64,000 bases of DNA. Source: Platanthera guangdongensis (taxonomy: Eukaryota > Streptophyta > Magnoliopsida > Asparagales > Orchidaceae). Of the stretch, positions 10,233 to 21,501 are shown piece after piece; positions within the stretch are counted from its first letter, which is position 1; each line of letters opens with the position of its first letter. A model generated the notes under the pieces. It saw nothing but the letters and a program-made list of their open reading frames with translations, was not told where the DNA came from and did not search any database. Location: assembly GCA_039583875.1 (NCBI GenBank), contig CM077166.1, forward strand, positions 84,442,564 through 84,506,563. The letters are read 5' to 3'. The translations under genes and the position numbers were made by a program.

Positions 10233-10562
10233 GTGTCGACACTGTCAATAAGTGTCGACACTGACTTATAATGTCTCGACACTCATGTGTCGACACAAGT
10301 TTAGTCAACAGATTTTATGTGTCGACACTTGGCTAAGTGTCGACACCACTATACTCGACATGTAGTCGAGACTTTACTTAGAAAATTCTGAGTAAAACTT
10401 AAGTGTCGACACCTTATTGGATGTGTCGTCACCTACTCGACATGTGTCGACACTAACATTCTGAAGTGTCGACACCAACTTCCTAGATGTGTCGACACCA
10501 TTTTCCTGAAGTGTCGACACTTACTATTCTGTGTCGACATAGACTTGTCTATGTGTCGACAC
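10233..10562. repeat. Internal GTGTCGACAC array upstream of the extra ORF
   Basis: Eleven exact GTGTCGACAC decamers by my count plus near matches (GTCTCGACAC, GTGTCGTCAC, GTGTCGACAT). They lie between the pol stop and the start of the extra ORF. The word is the same as in the LTR U3 but the linkers differ, so it is not a simple copy of an LTR segment. A TATA box follows about 45 bases downstream in transcription direction. Confidence 0.93.
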
Positions 10563-10595
10563 CTTTTTACTTAGCCAATTTTTAGTTCTGTAAAC

Positions 10596-12974
10596 TTAGT
10601 CTAAGTTTATCATTCCTAGTTCAATTTTGAACCTATTGAACTTAGCTTCTTCTAAGGGCTTAGTGAACATATCAGCTATCTGATTATCAGTTCTAACATA
10701 TTCAAGTGCAATATCATTTCTTTCTACATGCTCCCTAAGAAAGTGATATTTAATCTTAATATGTTTAGTTCTACTATGTGATACAGGATTGTTAGCTATT
10801 GAAATAGCACTTGTAGAATCACAGTAAAGTGGAGTTCTACTTACCTGAAATCCATAGTCTTCTAACTGATGTTGAATCCAAAGAAGTTGAGCACAGCAAC
10901 TTCCTGCAGCTACATATTCTGACTCAGCTGTGGAAATAGCCACACTGGTTTGCTTCTTACTACTCCATGAAATGAGTCTCCCACCTAGGAATTGACAGGA
11001 TCCAGTAGTGCTCTTTCTATCTTCTTTGCATCCTGCAAAGTCTGCATCTGAATAGCCTGTTAGATCAAAATCTCCATTCCTAGGGTACCAGAGGCCTAGA
11101 TAGGGAGTGCCCTTTAGATATCTCAAGATTCTCTTGACTGTAGTCAAGTGAGACTCTTTAGGGCAGGCTTGATACCTGGCACAAACACATGTAGCATACA
11201 TAATGTCAGGCCTACTTGCAGTCAAGTATAGTAGGGAGCCAACTATCCCTCTATACAAGGTTTCATCTACAGGTTTCCCTGCATCATCCTTGCTTAGAGA
11301 CATACTTGACCCCATAGGAGTCTTCATGGTACTGGATGAATCCATACCATACTTCCTTATGAGTTCTAGGGTGAACTTGGACTGACATATGGATAGACCA
11401 CTTGCAGTCTGTTTAACTTGGAGACCTAAGAAAAACTTCAGTTCTCCCATACTACTCATCTCAAATTGACTTTGCATAAGCTTTGCAAACTTTTTGCAAA
11501 GACTACTTTCAGTAGACCCAAATATAATGTCATCTACATATATTTGGACAAGTATGACTTTGCCTCTAGATTCCCTAAGGAATAGAGTCTTATCTATTTT
11601 CCCCCTTGAGAACTTGTTCTCAATGAGGAAACTAGATAGGGTTTCATACCAAGCTCTAGGTGCTTGTTTTAACCCATATAATGCTTTCCTAAGTCTATAG
11701 ACATAATGTGGAAGAGTAGGATCAACAAAACCTGCAGGCTGCTCCACATAGACTTCTTCTTTCAAATTACCATTTAGGAATGCTGACTTCACATCCATTT
11801 GGTATACCTTGAATCCTTGATAGGTTGCATAGGCCAAGAACATCCTTATGGCTTCCAGTCTGGCTACTGGAGCAAAGGTTTGATCAAAATCAATACCTTC
11901 TTCTTGCCTATATCCTTTTGCAACCAGTCTTGCCTTATTCTTAATGATGACTCCTTGTTCATCTAACTTATTTCTGTAGATCCACTTAGTTCCTATAACA
12001 TTGTGGTCTTTAGGCTTTGGAACCAGCTCCCAAACCTTGCACCTTTTGAACTGATTGAGCTCTTCCTGCATTGCTTCAGTCCACTGTGGATCTTGTATAG
12101 CTTCTTCAAATTTCTTTGGTTCTACTTGAGACAGAAAACTTGAATATACTACAACATTCTGATTTCTGCTCCTTGTCTGAACACCTTGTCTTGGATCTCC
12201 AATAATTAGCTCTACTGGATGATCTCTTAGATGCCTGTTGGCTGGAGGCATCCTTACTTCTGGTTGAACTTCTACAGCATCTTCATCATGCTGAGTTCCT
12301 TGTACTTCTTCAGCTCCTTGTACATGTAGTTCTCCCCCTGGACATAAGCCATCTTCTTCTACTTGCTGTCTTGCAGCAGGTACATCTTCTATGGTTAGCT
12401 TGTCCATCTTCTTAGTAAGACCTGTGGGGCTGCACACACTACTAGACAACTCATTGTTAATTAGTTGTGTTTCATCAAAAACTACATGCACAGACTCCTC
12501 TACAACTTGAGTAGTCAAGTTGTAGACTCTATAAGCCTTACTATAATTGCTGTACCCAACAAACACTCCCTCTTGGGACTTGGCAGCAAACTTAGTTAGG
12601 TAAGACTTTCCATTGTTAAGTATGTAGCATTTACAACCAAAGATCCTAAAGTAGGATAAATTTGGTTTCCTGCCTTTCACAACTTCATAGGGGGTCTTAT
12701 TTAACCTTTTAGTGATGGTAGCCCTATTTATCACATGGCATGCAGTGTTAACTGCTTCAGCCCAGAAATACTCTGGTAGTGATGAATCACTTAATAGGGT
12801 TCTACCAGCCTCTATCAAGGTCCTATTTTTCCTTTCAGCAATGCCATTTTGCTGAGGTGTTCTAGGTGAAGAGAATTCTTGAAATATCCCATAGTCTTCA
12901 CACAGCTTTGTCATGCTTTCAGACTGAAACTCAGTACCATGGTCACTTCTAATTTTGACCACTGTACAGTTCAA
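10596..12974 (-). CDS. pol: Pol, C-terminal part: integrase core, RT and RNase H
   Basis: 792 codons, no internal stop. It contains the second and third integrase catalytic residues ([21 protein letters not shown]), the integrase C-terminal region ([15 protein letters not shown]), reverse transcriptase from about residue 300 (WELVPKP...[27 protein letters not shown]) and RNase H ([30 protein letters not shown]), ending near [10 protein letters not shown]. All catalytic motifs look intact. Only the upstream frameshift at about 13005 separates it from protease. Its stop is 34 bases from a palindrome array that precedes the extra ORF. Confidence 0.93.
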   Translation of the reverse strand: MNCTVVKIRSDHGTEFQSESMTKLCEDYGIFQEFSSPRTPQQNGIAERKNRTLIEAGRTLLSDSSLPEYFWAEAVNTACHVINRATITKRLNKTPYEVVKGRKPNLSYFRIFGCKCYILNNGKSYLTKFAAKSQEGVFVGYSNYSKAYRVYNLTTQVVEESVHVVFDETQLINNELSSSVCSPTGLTKKMDKLTIEDVPAARQQVEEDGLCPGGELHVQGAEEVQGTQHDEDAVEVQPEVRMPPANRHLRDHPVELIIGDPRQGVQTRSRNQNVVVYSSFLSQVEPKKFEEAIQDPQWTEAMQEELNQFKRCKVWELVPKPKDHNVIGTKWIYRNKLDEQGVIIKNKARLVAKGYRQEEGIDFDQTFAPVARLEAIRMFLAYATYQGFKVYQMDVKSAFLNGNLKEEVYVEQPAGFVDPTLPHYVYRLRKALYGLKQAPRAWYETLSSFLIENKFSRGKIDKTLFLRESRGKVILVQIYVDDIIFGSTESSLCKKFAKLMQSQFEMSSMGELKFFLGLQVKQTASGLSICQSKFTLELIRKYGMDSSSTMKTPMGSSMSLSKDDAGKPVDETLYRGIVGSLLYLTASRPDIMYATCVCARYQACPKESHLTTVKRILRYLKGTPYLGLWYPRNGDFDLTGYSDADFAGCKEDRKSTTGSCQFLGGRLISWSSKKQTSVAISTAESEYVAAGSCCAQLLWIQHQLEDYGFQVSRTPLYCDSTSAISIANNPVSHSRTKHIKIKYHFLREHVERNDIALEYVRTDNQIADMFTKPLEEAKFNRFKIELGMINLD

Positions 12975-13762
12975 TTCATTCTGAATTTGCTTAACAAACT
13001 ATAAAAGACACTAGGTGTTTCAGATTTCTGCTTTAAGAAGAACACCCAGGAAAACCTTGAGTAGTCATCAACAACTACAAAGGTATAGACCTTCCTACCT
13101 AAGCTGTGAACTGGCATTGGACCAAATAGATCCATATGCAAGAGGTATAAACACCTCACAGCATCTTTGTTATCTAAGCTTCTAAAGGTAGATTTAGTCT
13201 GCTTGCCCTTTTGACAAGCTGAGCAAATGCCATCCTTGACACACTTAACTTGAGGACCATTCCTCACTAACTCTTTGCTAAAGAGTTTGCTAATAGTCTT
13301 GTAGTTAAGATGAGCTAGCCTCTTGTGCCACTTGACACAATGAGAGATTGTCTCATCAGCTACAAGACAAACTGGAGAACCATTGTTCTCAATCATGATG
13401 TCTAGACAGTAGACATTCCTCTTTCTATATCCTGTCAAAATGATCTCTTGATCACTTGACCTCTTGATATGACAACCATTTTTAACAAATGAGATGTCAT
13501 ACCCTACATCACTTAACTGACTTATACTAATGAGGTTGTGTTTCAACCCTTTAACATAAGCCACTTGAGTAATGGTAACAAGGTTTGAAGAGATGTTACC
13601 AAACCCTTTGATGATTCCTTTTTCAGAACCACCAAAGGTCACTTTAGGACCATTTTTGATTGGAATGTAGTCCTTCAGTAGTCCCCTTGTTCCAGTCATG
13701 TGTCTGGAACATCCACTATCCAAGTACCATGTAGGGGTATGGCCACTTGGATTCACCTGCAA
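12971..13762 (-). CDS. pol: Pol, N-terminal part: protease and start of integrase
   Basis: 263 codons. It carries the aspartic protease motif [11 protein letters not shown] near the start, the pre-integrase zinc region ([10 protein letters not shown] and CSACQKGKQ) and the first integrase Asp ([10 protein letters not shown]), then [12 protein letters not shown]. The frame ends at 12971 because of a one-base-scale indel near 13000-13010. Beyond that point the expected integrase sequence ([16 protein letters not shown]) runs in the frame of the following ORF, and the four-base ATGA overlap at 12971-12974 is only a consequence. An evolved translational frameshift site is less likely, because it would fall inside the integrase core. 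Confidence 0.9.
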   Translation of the reverse strand: MQVNPSGHTPTWYLDSGCSRHMTGTRGLLKDYIPIKNGPKVTFGGSEKGIIKGFGNISSNLVTITQVAYVKGLKHNLISISQLSDVGYDISFVKNGCHIKRSSDQEIILTGYRKRNVYCLDIMIENNGSPVCLVADETISHCVKWHKRLAHLNYKTISKLFSKELVRNGPQVKCVKDGICSACQKGKQTKSTFRSLDNKDAVRCLYLLHMDLFGPMPVHSLGRKVYTFVVVDDYSRFSWVFFLKQKSETPSVFYSLLSKFRMN

Positions 13763-13768
13763 AACAAA

Positions 13769-15808
13769 TTACTTAACCTTAGAACCCAAAGCAAACTTGG
13801 GTCCTTGGTGATTGTTAGTTTGCAACTTGACATAGCAACCTGCTGGCTTTCCACCAGGTAACTTGCTACTCAACTTGGCACTGGCATTGTGCCAACAATC
13901 CAAGGCAAAGTGGACAACCTTGCCACAACACCAGCATTCAAACTTGTTGTACCTTTGCTTAGGTACAACCTTTGCTGTCTTGACTACAGCAGGCTTGTTG
14001 AATGTTGAGGCTTTGCCCTTGGACTTGGACTGATCCTGAACAGTCCTAGCTGGTTTAATAAAACCCAATCCAGCCTTTCCTTTATGATGAACAAATTCAT
14101 CAATCAAGGGTAGCACTGATTTAGGTTTTGAAAACCTAGCAACTAGCTCTTTTTCCTTCTGGAGATTAATCTCCAGTTTCTTAATTTGATCATTCTTAAA
14201 TGTAATAGTACCCATCTGAATCACAGTAATGTGTTTCAGCCTGGCTACTTCATTCAGTTTTTGATCATACTGCTTCTCAAAATCTGTTGCAGCTGCCTTG
14301 AGATCAGCAATCTCCTTTGCCTGACTTTTGGCTAGGATCTTGCTTTTCTTATAGTCTTGCAACAGTACTTGGTATTCATCTAAGAGCTGATGAATATCTC
14401 CCTCAGATTCAGAAACACTTCCATCACTTGATGAAGATGATTCTGACTCTGAACTAGAACTGGAATCTGAACTTTGAGTTGGACTTTGTACCTGACTAGG
14501 TCCTGGCTGCTCCAGGATTTTGGTACTTTCAGTCAATGCCATCAGTCCTTGACACTGACACTCTTCTTGTTCATAGATTGATTCCATGATCTGCATAAAC
14601 TCTTCTTCTTCTTCAGCAAATAGCCCTATATAGGCTTCAGCATCTGTCTCAGTGTCTGAAGAAGAAATGTCTGAAAGAGTCTTCTCATTCTTTGCAACAA
14701 AGGACTTCTCCTTCTTTCCTTTGAAGTGAGTCTTCTTTTTGTCACTGGATTCTTTCCTTCTTTCAGGACAATCTGCAATAACATGACCCTGTCTATTGCA
14801 GCAGTAACACACAATCTTAGACCCAGTTGCCTTACTAGTCTTTGTCTTTTTCTTATCCTTCTTTGAAGGCTTCTTCTCCTGATACTGGACTTCTTTCCCT
14901 TTGGAATATGAAGGTCTGGACCTCCACTGTTTCTTCTTAAGGAATTTCTGAAAATATCTGGTGAATGCAGCAAAATCTTCATCACTTTCACTGCTTGTAG
15001 ATTTAGTGCAAACAGACTCATCAGATTCTGATTCAACTACCTCTGGAGGAGGAGTTGATGACTTAGTCCTGTTCTTTCTAGGTACTTCTGACTTAAAGGC
15101 AACAGTCCTTTCCCTGTGTTCAGTCCTTGTTGACTTTTCCTCCTCTTTTCTTACTGACAATTGCATCTCATAAGATAATAACTTGCCAAACAGTGTGGGA
15201 GGAGGAATTTCTCCCAACTTTGCCATTTCTCTGATGGCACAGATCTTGGTGTCCCAGTCTTTGGTTAGGGACCTTAAGAACTTATCATTTAATTCATAGT
15301 TAGTGAACTCTCTTCCATAGGACATGAGTTCATTAACAATTCTATAAAACTTCTTGTAGCATTCAGTGATGCTATCTCCTCTTCCTTGCCTAAAGCTCTC
15401 ATACTCTTGATTAAGCAAGGACTTTCTATCTTGCCTTACTTCTTCAGAACCTTCCATATAGACTATAAGAGTGTCCCACATCTCTTTTGCTGTCTTACAA
15501 TGAATTAAGTTCTGGAAGGTGGCATCATCAATGGCACTTACTATTATGTTTTGTGCCCTTTTGTCCATTGTAGCTAGGACAATCTCATCCTTGGTCATCT
15601 CAGAAAAATCCTTTGGAGTTCTCTGTGTAGCATCCAAGACTGAAATCTTCATGGGCACATAGGGCCCTTCTTTGACTGTGATGTAGATCCTAGGGTCAGA
15701 GGCCTCCATGAACAGCCTTACCCTTTCTTTCCAGATTCCAAAAATCTCCTTTCTACATATGGGCAGTTTCATTGAACCCAATTCCTTGTGATTCTCTGAA
15801 GAACCCAT
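13769..15808 (-). CDS. gag: Gag polyprotein of the Sirevirus-like element
   Basis: 679 codons, intact; the ATG is about 100 bases after the primer-binding site. The N-terminal half (about residues 15-220) is a UBN2-type copia gag domain (FGIWKERVRLFMEA, EMWDTLIVYMEGSEEV, LNDKFLRSLTKDWDTK). A Ser/Glu-rich linker follows, then a zinc knuckle CYCCNRQGHVIADC (about 333-346), an acidic Ser-rich stretch (about 430-460), a predicted coiled coil (about 470-560) and a second knuckle CWCCGKVVHFALDC near 622-636. Long gags with extra C-terminal sequence are a Sirevirus trait. It forms the virus-like particle and binds RNA. The stop at 13769 lies six bases before the pol ATG-bearing frame. Confidence 0.92.
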   Translation of the reverse strand: MGSSENHKELGSMKLPICRKEIFGIWKERVRLFMEASDPRIYITVKEGPYVPMKISVLDATQRTPKDFSEMTKDEIVLATMDKRAQNIIVSAIDDATFQNLIHCKTAKEMWDTLIVYMEGSEEVRQDRKSLLNQEYESFRQGRGDSITECYKKFYRIVNELMSYGREFTNYELNDKFLRSLTKDWDTKICAIREMAKLGEIPPPTLFGKLLSYEMQLSVRKEEEKSTRTEHRERTVAFKSEVPRKNRTKSSTPPPEVVESESDESVCTKSTSSESDEDFAAFTRYFQKFLKKKQWRSRPSYSKGKEVQYQEKKPSKKDKKKTKTSKATGSKIVCYCCNRQGHVIADCPERRKESSDKKKTHFKGKKEKSFVAKNEKTLSDISSSDTETDAEAYIGLFAEEEEEFMQIMESIYEQEECQCQGLMALTESTKILEQPGPSQVQSPTQSSDSSSSSESESSSSSDGSVSESEGDIHQLLDEYQVLLQDYKKSKILAKSQAKEIADLKAAATDFEKQYDQKLNEVARLKHITVIQMGTITFKNDQIKKLEINLQKEKELVARFSKPKSVLPLIDEFVHHKGKAGLGFIKPARTVQDQSKSKGKASTFNKPAVVKTAKVVPKQRYNKFECWCCGKVVHFALDCWHNASAKLSSKLPGGKPAGCYVKLQTNNHQGPKFALGSKVK

Positions 15809-15895
15809 GTTTCTTGATTTTCTTGAAACTGTTTCCTGACTTACACTGAATCTGCCAAACTGGATCTCCTCAGACAGTTAGTCCTTTTTGAGGAA

Positions 15896-15911
15896 CCTGG
15901 CTCTGATACCA
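15896..15911 (-). other. Primer-binding site (initiator-Met tRNA)
   Basis: TGGTATCAGAGCCAGG on the minus strand, two bases after the 5' LTR end. It is complementary to the 3' end of plant initiator-Met tRNA, where minus-strand DNA synthesis starts. Confidence 0.93.
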
Positions 15912-16803
15912 CTTGAAAGATATGGTACCTAAACACCTAGAGGGGGGGGGGTGAATAGGTGACCTAATCCTTTTTAACTTTTGTTTGGCAGCACAACAAC
16001 AATTTCACAGAATTCTACAGCTAACAGCAATTACAGCATATAAACAGTAATTCCACAGCACAGCACAGCACAGCACAGAAGACACACTAATTTATAGTGG
16101 TTCCCGAATCTTTGGGTACATCCACTTTCCCCCTTCGCCTATCTAGCAGTGTACTAGATTCGGCCAAACTTCTCCACTAACTCAGAACCCAACTAGGTTC
16201 CTACCTCAGGCCCAAAGCCTTACACTCAGCCAAAAGGCCTACACTCAGCCACCCAGGCCTACACTCAGCCAATTAAGGCCTACACTCAGAGTTCTTCAAC
16301 TCCTACACTCAGGCAATCAAGCCCTACCCTCAGCCTTTATAATATAGGCTTACAATTCTCTCAGATCCAATGGATCCTACAAGTTAAAATAGAAATACAA
16401 TTGCTAACTCTACAACTCAGAAAATAAGAGAGGAGTTGAGAGATTCTTGAAGAGTTCTTGGAAGAACTCAGTTAGATCCAAACTGACTTAGCTTCCTTCA
16501 AAGCTTCTTGATTAGAACTGAATTAGTCTGAATCTTCTGCAGTTGTTCCTTGACCTCTGCTTCTTGAAATCCAGATGACTCTGAATTCTTCTTCTCAGCC
16601 TTAGTTCCAAAGACTGAATTCTTGGTTGGAGCTCTCTCTCTCCAACTTCTTAGATCTGCCGATGCACAGCAAGATCTTCTTGTGTTGATACTCAATATAC
16701 CACTTTTACAAAGATCTGAACTCTCTCTGTCAAAAACTTTTTCAACCACTTCTATATTACTTCATCTATCTTGATCAATCTCTGTCTGTAAACTATGGGT
16801 GCC

Positions 16804-16811
16804 TATTTATA
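16804..16811 (-). promoter_or_regulatory. TATA box of 5' LTR
   Basis: TATAAATA on the minus strand, the same context as the 3' LTR copy. Expected promoter of the genomic transcript covering gag and pol. Confidence 0.82.
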
Positions 16812-16967
16812 GGCTTCCTTCATGGTAACCGGCTGGTCCGGTTCATAACAGACTTCTGATATCTCTGACAGTTGATGTAGACCGGCTGGATCGGCAGCTG
16901 TCTTGTCAACCAGTCACTTCTTGAAATTCTCTAACTGTCAGATAGTGTCGAGACTTTCTGTTCTTAA

Positions 16968-17877
16968 GTGTCGACACTTATAGGCCAAGTGTCGACACAT
17001 GTTGTGTAAGTGTCGACACAAGTCTACAAGGTGTCGACACAATTCCTTGTATGTCTCGACACAGATTCTTCTGCATGTGTCGACACTGAAATTGAGTGTC
17101 GACACAAATACTTGTACTTCATTCTTTAACTGTATTCTTCTAAGTGTCGACACATCTCCTTTGTGTCGACACATCTTCACGTGTTAAAACTGTCAAGTGT
17201 CGACACTGCTTCTTGGTGTCGACACAAGTCTTCACTTTTGTTTCTTCAGCTGAGTGTCGACACATTCCTTTAGTGTCGACACTTGTACTTAGAATATTTT
17301 GTAACTGTTCTGTTCTTTGCTAAGTGTCGACACAGCTCCTTGTGTCGACACTTTCTTCAAGTGTAGAGTCTTCAATTAAGTGTCGACACATTGTGCTGGG
17401 TGTCGACACTTTCTTCAAGTGTTGACTCTTCTGATTGTGTGTCGACACATTGTGCTGAGTGTCGACACTTTCTTCAAATACTGACTCTTCAGCATAGTGT
17501 CGACACATTGTGTTGAGTGTCGACACTTACTTCAAATACTGACTCTTCAGCATAGTGTCGACACATTGTGTTGAGTGTCGACACTTTTACTTAGACTCTG
17601 CAGACTTTTGCTGAGTGTCGACACAGCTCCAAGTGTCGACACTTTCTGGTGTAGACACAGCTCTTCTAGGTGTCGACACTTCTGCTAAGTGTCGACACAG
17701 CTTTTCTGCATACTTCTTCACTGAGTGTCGACACAGCTCCAAGTGTCGACACTTTCTGTCTGGTGTCGACTCTTCATTCCAGGTGTCGACACAATGACTC
17801 CAAGTGTCGACACTGCTTGTCTGGGTGTCGACACAAGCTTTCTCAAGTGTCGACACTTTCCCTCTGGGTGTCGACAC
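16968..17877. repeat. GTGTCGACAC palindrome array in 5' LTR U3
   Basis: Same array as in the 3' LTR at a constant offset of 11,065 bases. The GTGTCGATAC variant of the 3' copy (near 6489) is an intact GTGTCGACAC here, giving about 33 exact copies. Confidence 0.95.
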
Positions 17878-18027
17878 ATGGACTTAGAAACTTTTAGCTT
17901 CAGTCTAGTGAATACCTAACCTGCACAAGTAACTCAAACACACATCAAATACACTATGATGTATATCATTGAGTTAGGTGAGGCTTCTTCAAATCAGGTA
18001 CATTTGACCAATGTACCCAACACTTGG

Positions 18028-18107
18028 TGCGAAGGTGTCACCACAAATTGACGGTTCTGGGCCTAAGACCCCGGCGTTTTAAAGAAAAAAAGCGGGGTCT
18101 TATAGCT
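18028..18107 (+). repeat. Gypsy-type LTR D, right terminus
   Basis: Continuation of 3251-4842 beyond the inserted copia element. It carries GGTTCTGGGCCTAAGACCCC and ends GGGGTCTTATA, matching the GGTCTTACA terminus of the 5.3-kb LTRs in opposite orientation. No primer-binding site follows at 18108, so this is a solo LTR or a 3' end. Confidence 0.6.
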
Positions 18108-19265
18108 AACATATAAACCGGTCTGAGGCCATACTACGACTTCAATGAAGTTACCTGCAGGAGAGAGAGATATTCCAGCGGATTATTTAAGAACACATAT
18201 CGACTATAAGCTGCACGGCTAACAGTTTAAACCGTCATTGGCCTTAATGGAGTAATCGAGTTATCTGCTGTGAAGGGAGAAATGTTCGTAGCTTATATGT
18301 AAATAAACTATGACCAGTAAGCCGCGCGGCTAATAACCTTAGCTGCTGAAAAGCCCAAACAATGAATTATAAGTTTGCGGCTAGGGTAAACTATGATATA
18401 GACCGCGCTTTTGATGAAAGAGAAGGATAGAGAAATAATATGCGGCTTCTGATATGATCATACAAGCCAGTAATCAAAGATACTAAACATGCTTAGTCGG
18501 CAAACAAGTCGCATGTTGAAGCCGAATAAGATAAACCTGACCAATTATTCTTGACTAAAATAAGTCGGTCGGGTTCCCGAATATATAAATAATATAAGCA
18601 GGCAGATAGACACATAGAAGCCAAATAATTTAAGCCGAAAAGAGTAACCGTGCAGTCTCTGTATTGAATGATATAAATTGGCACAGGCCGCTTAATAAAG
18701 ACCGCAAGATAGCAGATAGACTCGTGTTGTCCTGCAAGAATAGATGAAGCTATGGACTTATGTGTCGATGTGGTCAGGTGCGTGTGGCAGTACTTTCCAC
18801 ACAAAGAACACATAAGCGGGATTAAAATTCTTAATATCCGCGACCGATGTCAAGCGAGACAAGTACGCAATGTCTGCGACGAAGGTCAAGCTGGACAAGT
18901 ACATAATGTCTGCAACTAATGTCAAGCGGAATTTCCACTACACATCTGCGACTGATATCAAGCGGGATGTGGAGAGCTTAAGAATTCAAAGGGCATTTTG
19001 CCCCCATATGTATGCATGTTAGCGTTATAAGTAAATCTAAGAAATAAGCTTTAAATGAAAGATAATGCTTGTTTGTTGTTAAGGATGTGGCAAAATGATA
19101 TATGCTCGAAGCTTGGCTATGCCCCATTAATAACAATTGCTGAGGGGACTTTTTGTATTATTCCGATCTTAATCATCTTTATCATAGGAAAAAAAGAAAT
19201 CCCTGTTTGAACCATTGAGTAAACCAGAGAAGAAAGCCTTAGGAAATCAATGAATGACATAGTCT
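18108..19265. other. Unidentified, non-coding, downstream of a Tat-like gag
   Basis: No recognisable coding sequence. About 18840-18975 holds three to four degenerate copies of a roughly 35-base unit (variants of CTGCGAC-AAGGTCAAGC-GGACAAGTA). GCCGCGCGGCTAAT-like palindromic words occur at about 18210-18330. By position it is the region after gag in the minus-strand Tat-like element, where protease and RT would be expected but are absent. This fits a non-autonomous large retrotransposon derivative or a deletion. Confidence 0.3.
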
Positions 19266-20460
19266 TGTAGCTTCCCAGCTCTTGCAATTTGATTAGCTAA
19301 CTTTCGGAAAGCCAATCAATCTTCTATCTGATGACCAACATCTTTATGATTATTGCAAAAAAGCTCCTCATGGAGATATTTAATTTTAGACTTCATACGC
19401 TGAGGCCTTTTGAACTCAGGCATTTCTCGAAGAATCATTAGAAGATCTTCCATAGGAATTTTGAATTTAACATATTTATCTGAACCTTTTTTACGCTTTA
19501 GAGTTTTCGGACGTGAAGATGTGGATGGATGTACTTTCACAAACTCAGATAACTCGTTCTACTAAGGAGATAATGTAGCTCTATCCTGAGGAAGAGTAGG
19601 AGATTTGCAATCTTTAACTTGTGAACCATTTTGGAAGAAATAAATTGCTGATCACCAGAAGTCCCTTGAGGTTGTTTAGTCATCTGATTCAGAAACAAGA
19701 TATACCTTTATTTGCTTCTTCACCTATTATGAACTTATTAATGATATCAATAAGATCTCCATAAGTTTTGGGTTCCTTTGTGGTGTGCTTAAATTTCGAA
19801 GGGCCTTCTCGAAGTCCATTTATGAAAGCTTGTAAGTAATAATCTTGATGGACGCTTCAAACATCCAGAACTTCCTTTTGGAACCGGTCAACGAAATCTG
19901 GATTAGACTCGTCAATTCCTTGCTTGATTCGGAAGAGAGCTCCAACGTCTCTTCTCCGCTTCCTGTAAGTAGTGAAACTTGAAATGAATTGACTTCGAAG
20001 ATCTTTAAAACTGGTTACCGATCGAGGTGGCAGACTATAGAACCATTCCCTTGCAATGTCGCCAAAAGATATAATAAGAAGTTTGCATTTTATTCCATTT
20101 GACACCTTTCTTAGCGAAATAGACGATTCAAAGGCTTGTAAATGAGAAAACGGATCATCACATTCAGAATACTATGGGAGATGAGGTACTCTGAAATCAT
20201 CAGAGACAGTATCCCAAAAAATTCGGTCAATGAATGGAGATGGGACTTCTTCTTCTTCTTCTTCTTTGTAAGGAGATTCTCTTGCGATAGATTTTGGCGC
20301 TTGTTCAACCCAACTCCGAGAGAATTTGTTATCATTGTCAAGGGCCCCATCATTAAAATATGAACAATCTTGCACTTTCGAGAGATCAGCAGTAGTTGAC
20401 ATGAAATTAGATTCACTCTGTCCCTTTGCAGGATTCATTTTGAAAGGAAGCAAATAACCA
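19266..20460 (-). pseudogene. Tat-like Ty3/gypsy gag remnant
   Basis: Read on the minus strand in several frames: an N-terminal part with FRVPHLP, then the gag core (AREWFYSLPPRSVTSFKDL near 20050-19990, IKQGIDESNPDFVDRFQKE), and a C-terminal part with FCNNHKDVGHQIED (about 19370-19316) resembling the degenerate zinc knuckle of Tat-clade gags. Frameshifts and stops separate the parts (for example at 19857 and 20172). It lies downstream of the minus-strand LTR at 20716-21453 with about 255 bases of leader between. Non-functional. Confidence 0.8.
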
Positions 20461-20715
20461 AACTTTGCTCAGAGACTGCCGACCAGTTGTGTCTTGATCT
20501 GGCGGTTAGAAGATAAGACAAGCTGATACAAAGACCGGAAGGAAAACTAGCGGGTAGAACGACAGGTTCTACAATGCTGGAGGCGAGCTGAAAACCTTAG
20601 CGGGCGAAGCTGCGGCCTGTTCGACAGGCCGCCGAGCTCTAGAAGCTAGAGAGGTCAGACCAGGCTAGACCACTGATTTCATTGACTAATCGAGATCTGA
20701 AGGCCGCGTGTTAAC

Positions 20716-21453
20716 TGTTGATGCATGAAAACGGACAGGGAGTCGGGCACCACCAGGTAACAGTTCGAGCACTGGGGTAAGGAAGGGAAAAGAGGAGACT
20801 GTCGAATAGTCGGTTACTAGCGGCCGTAGCTAAGGGACTGAAAAAGAGGCCGCTGGCAGCGACAACAACAGATTTCACCCGCTACGGCTTAAATGTCACT
20901 CCTGCGACGGGCTTTCCTTTTATTCAAAGATAAGCAGTTATAAGAAGGAGAAAAAGGTGAAGCCGGTCAGACTGTAAGCCGCAAAACACTAGACTTGAGA
21001 CCGCAACTCTTAACAAGCGAGCCCCTGGATACAAGTCAGCGTGTCTTGGGGAGTGCACCCTCCACCTATTTATAGGCTCGGGGGCCTGCCCAAGCGGGCA
21101 GGGCTAAAGTTACCAGCTGCTCGAGGTACATGAGAACCGGGCAGAGGTGAGGGGAAGCAAATGAGCAAAAAAGGAGAAAGGAGGGAAGCCGGTTGGCCTG
21201 GCGGATTCCTCCTGGCGAGCTGACGGCCTGGGTCCTGGACCTTGGCATTGATCAGGGTCGGAACTGGCGGCAGTCTGACCTGGAGACCGCCCGGCTTCGC
21301 TGAAGACCAGCCTACTTAAACTGTGCGGCGGTTAGAAGGCACAGGCCGCCCGATCTCTGACGACCGGTCGGCTTGACATGCTTGTCGGCTAGAAGAACCA
21401 GGCCGCCCGGTCTGTAAAGTTGTGAGAACTGTTCGCGGATTCCGGGCTTAACA
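20716..21453 (-). repeat. LTR of the Tat-like element
   Basis: A 738-base LTR, minus strand, from TGTTAAGCCC (21453) to CATCAACA (20716). It is homologous along its whole length to the solo LTR at 29658-30393 in the opposite orientation. TATAAATA lies at 21067-21074 (minus). U3 is rich in GGCGGTC/GACCGCC-type words. The flanks are not duplicated, consistent with a 5' LTR followed by internal sequence. I could not recognise a Met-tRNA primer-binding site after it. Confidence 0.85.
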
Positions 21454-21501
21454 TCGATCTCTTCAAGGAACATAGTAAGGGGGAGTTAACTCAGGGGGAG
21501 T

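Larger units (their letters stand above)
4843..18022 (-). mobile_element. Complete Sirevirus-like Ty1/copia retrotransposon
   Basis: A minus-strand element of 13,180 bases flanked by perfect 5-base target duplications CTTGG (4838-4842 and 18023-18027). In transcription order it has a 5' LTR (15914-18022), a Met-tRNA primer-binding site, gag, pol (PR-INT-RT-RH), a spacer with a palindrome array and TATA box, an extra ORF, a polypurine tract and a 3' LTR (4843-6957). Copia domain order, two zinc knuckles in a long gag, a third ORF after pol and palindrome-rich LTRs all fit the Sirevirus lineage. The two LTRs differ at only about ten positions by eye plus homopolymer length, so insertion was recent. 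One frameshift in pol makes this copy probably non-autonomous. Confidence 0.93.
15914..18022 (-). repeat. 5' LTR of the Sirevirus-like element
   Basis: A 2,109-base copy of the 4843-6957 LTR, same orientation, with array 16968-17877 and TATA at 16804-16811. Differences seen by eye include 16665 (C for A), single changes near 16107, 17094, 17187, 17432, 17560 and 17935, and homopolymer length. It is followed on the minus strand by CT and the primer-binding site. Confidence 0.93.

Noticed and set aside
12971..12974. ATGA overlap as a translational coupling or frameshift signal
   Set aside because: The break falls within the integrase core and the homologous sequence changes frame about 30 bases earlier, so it is an indel mutation.
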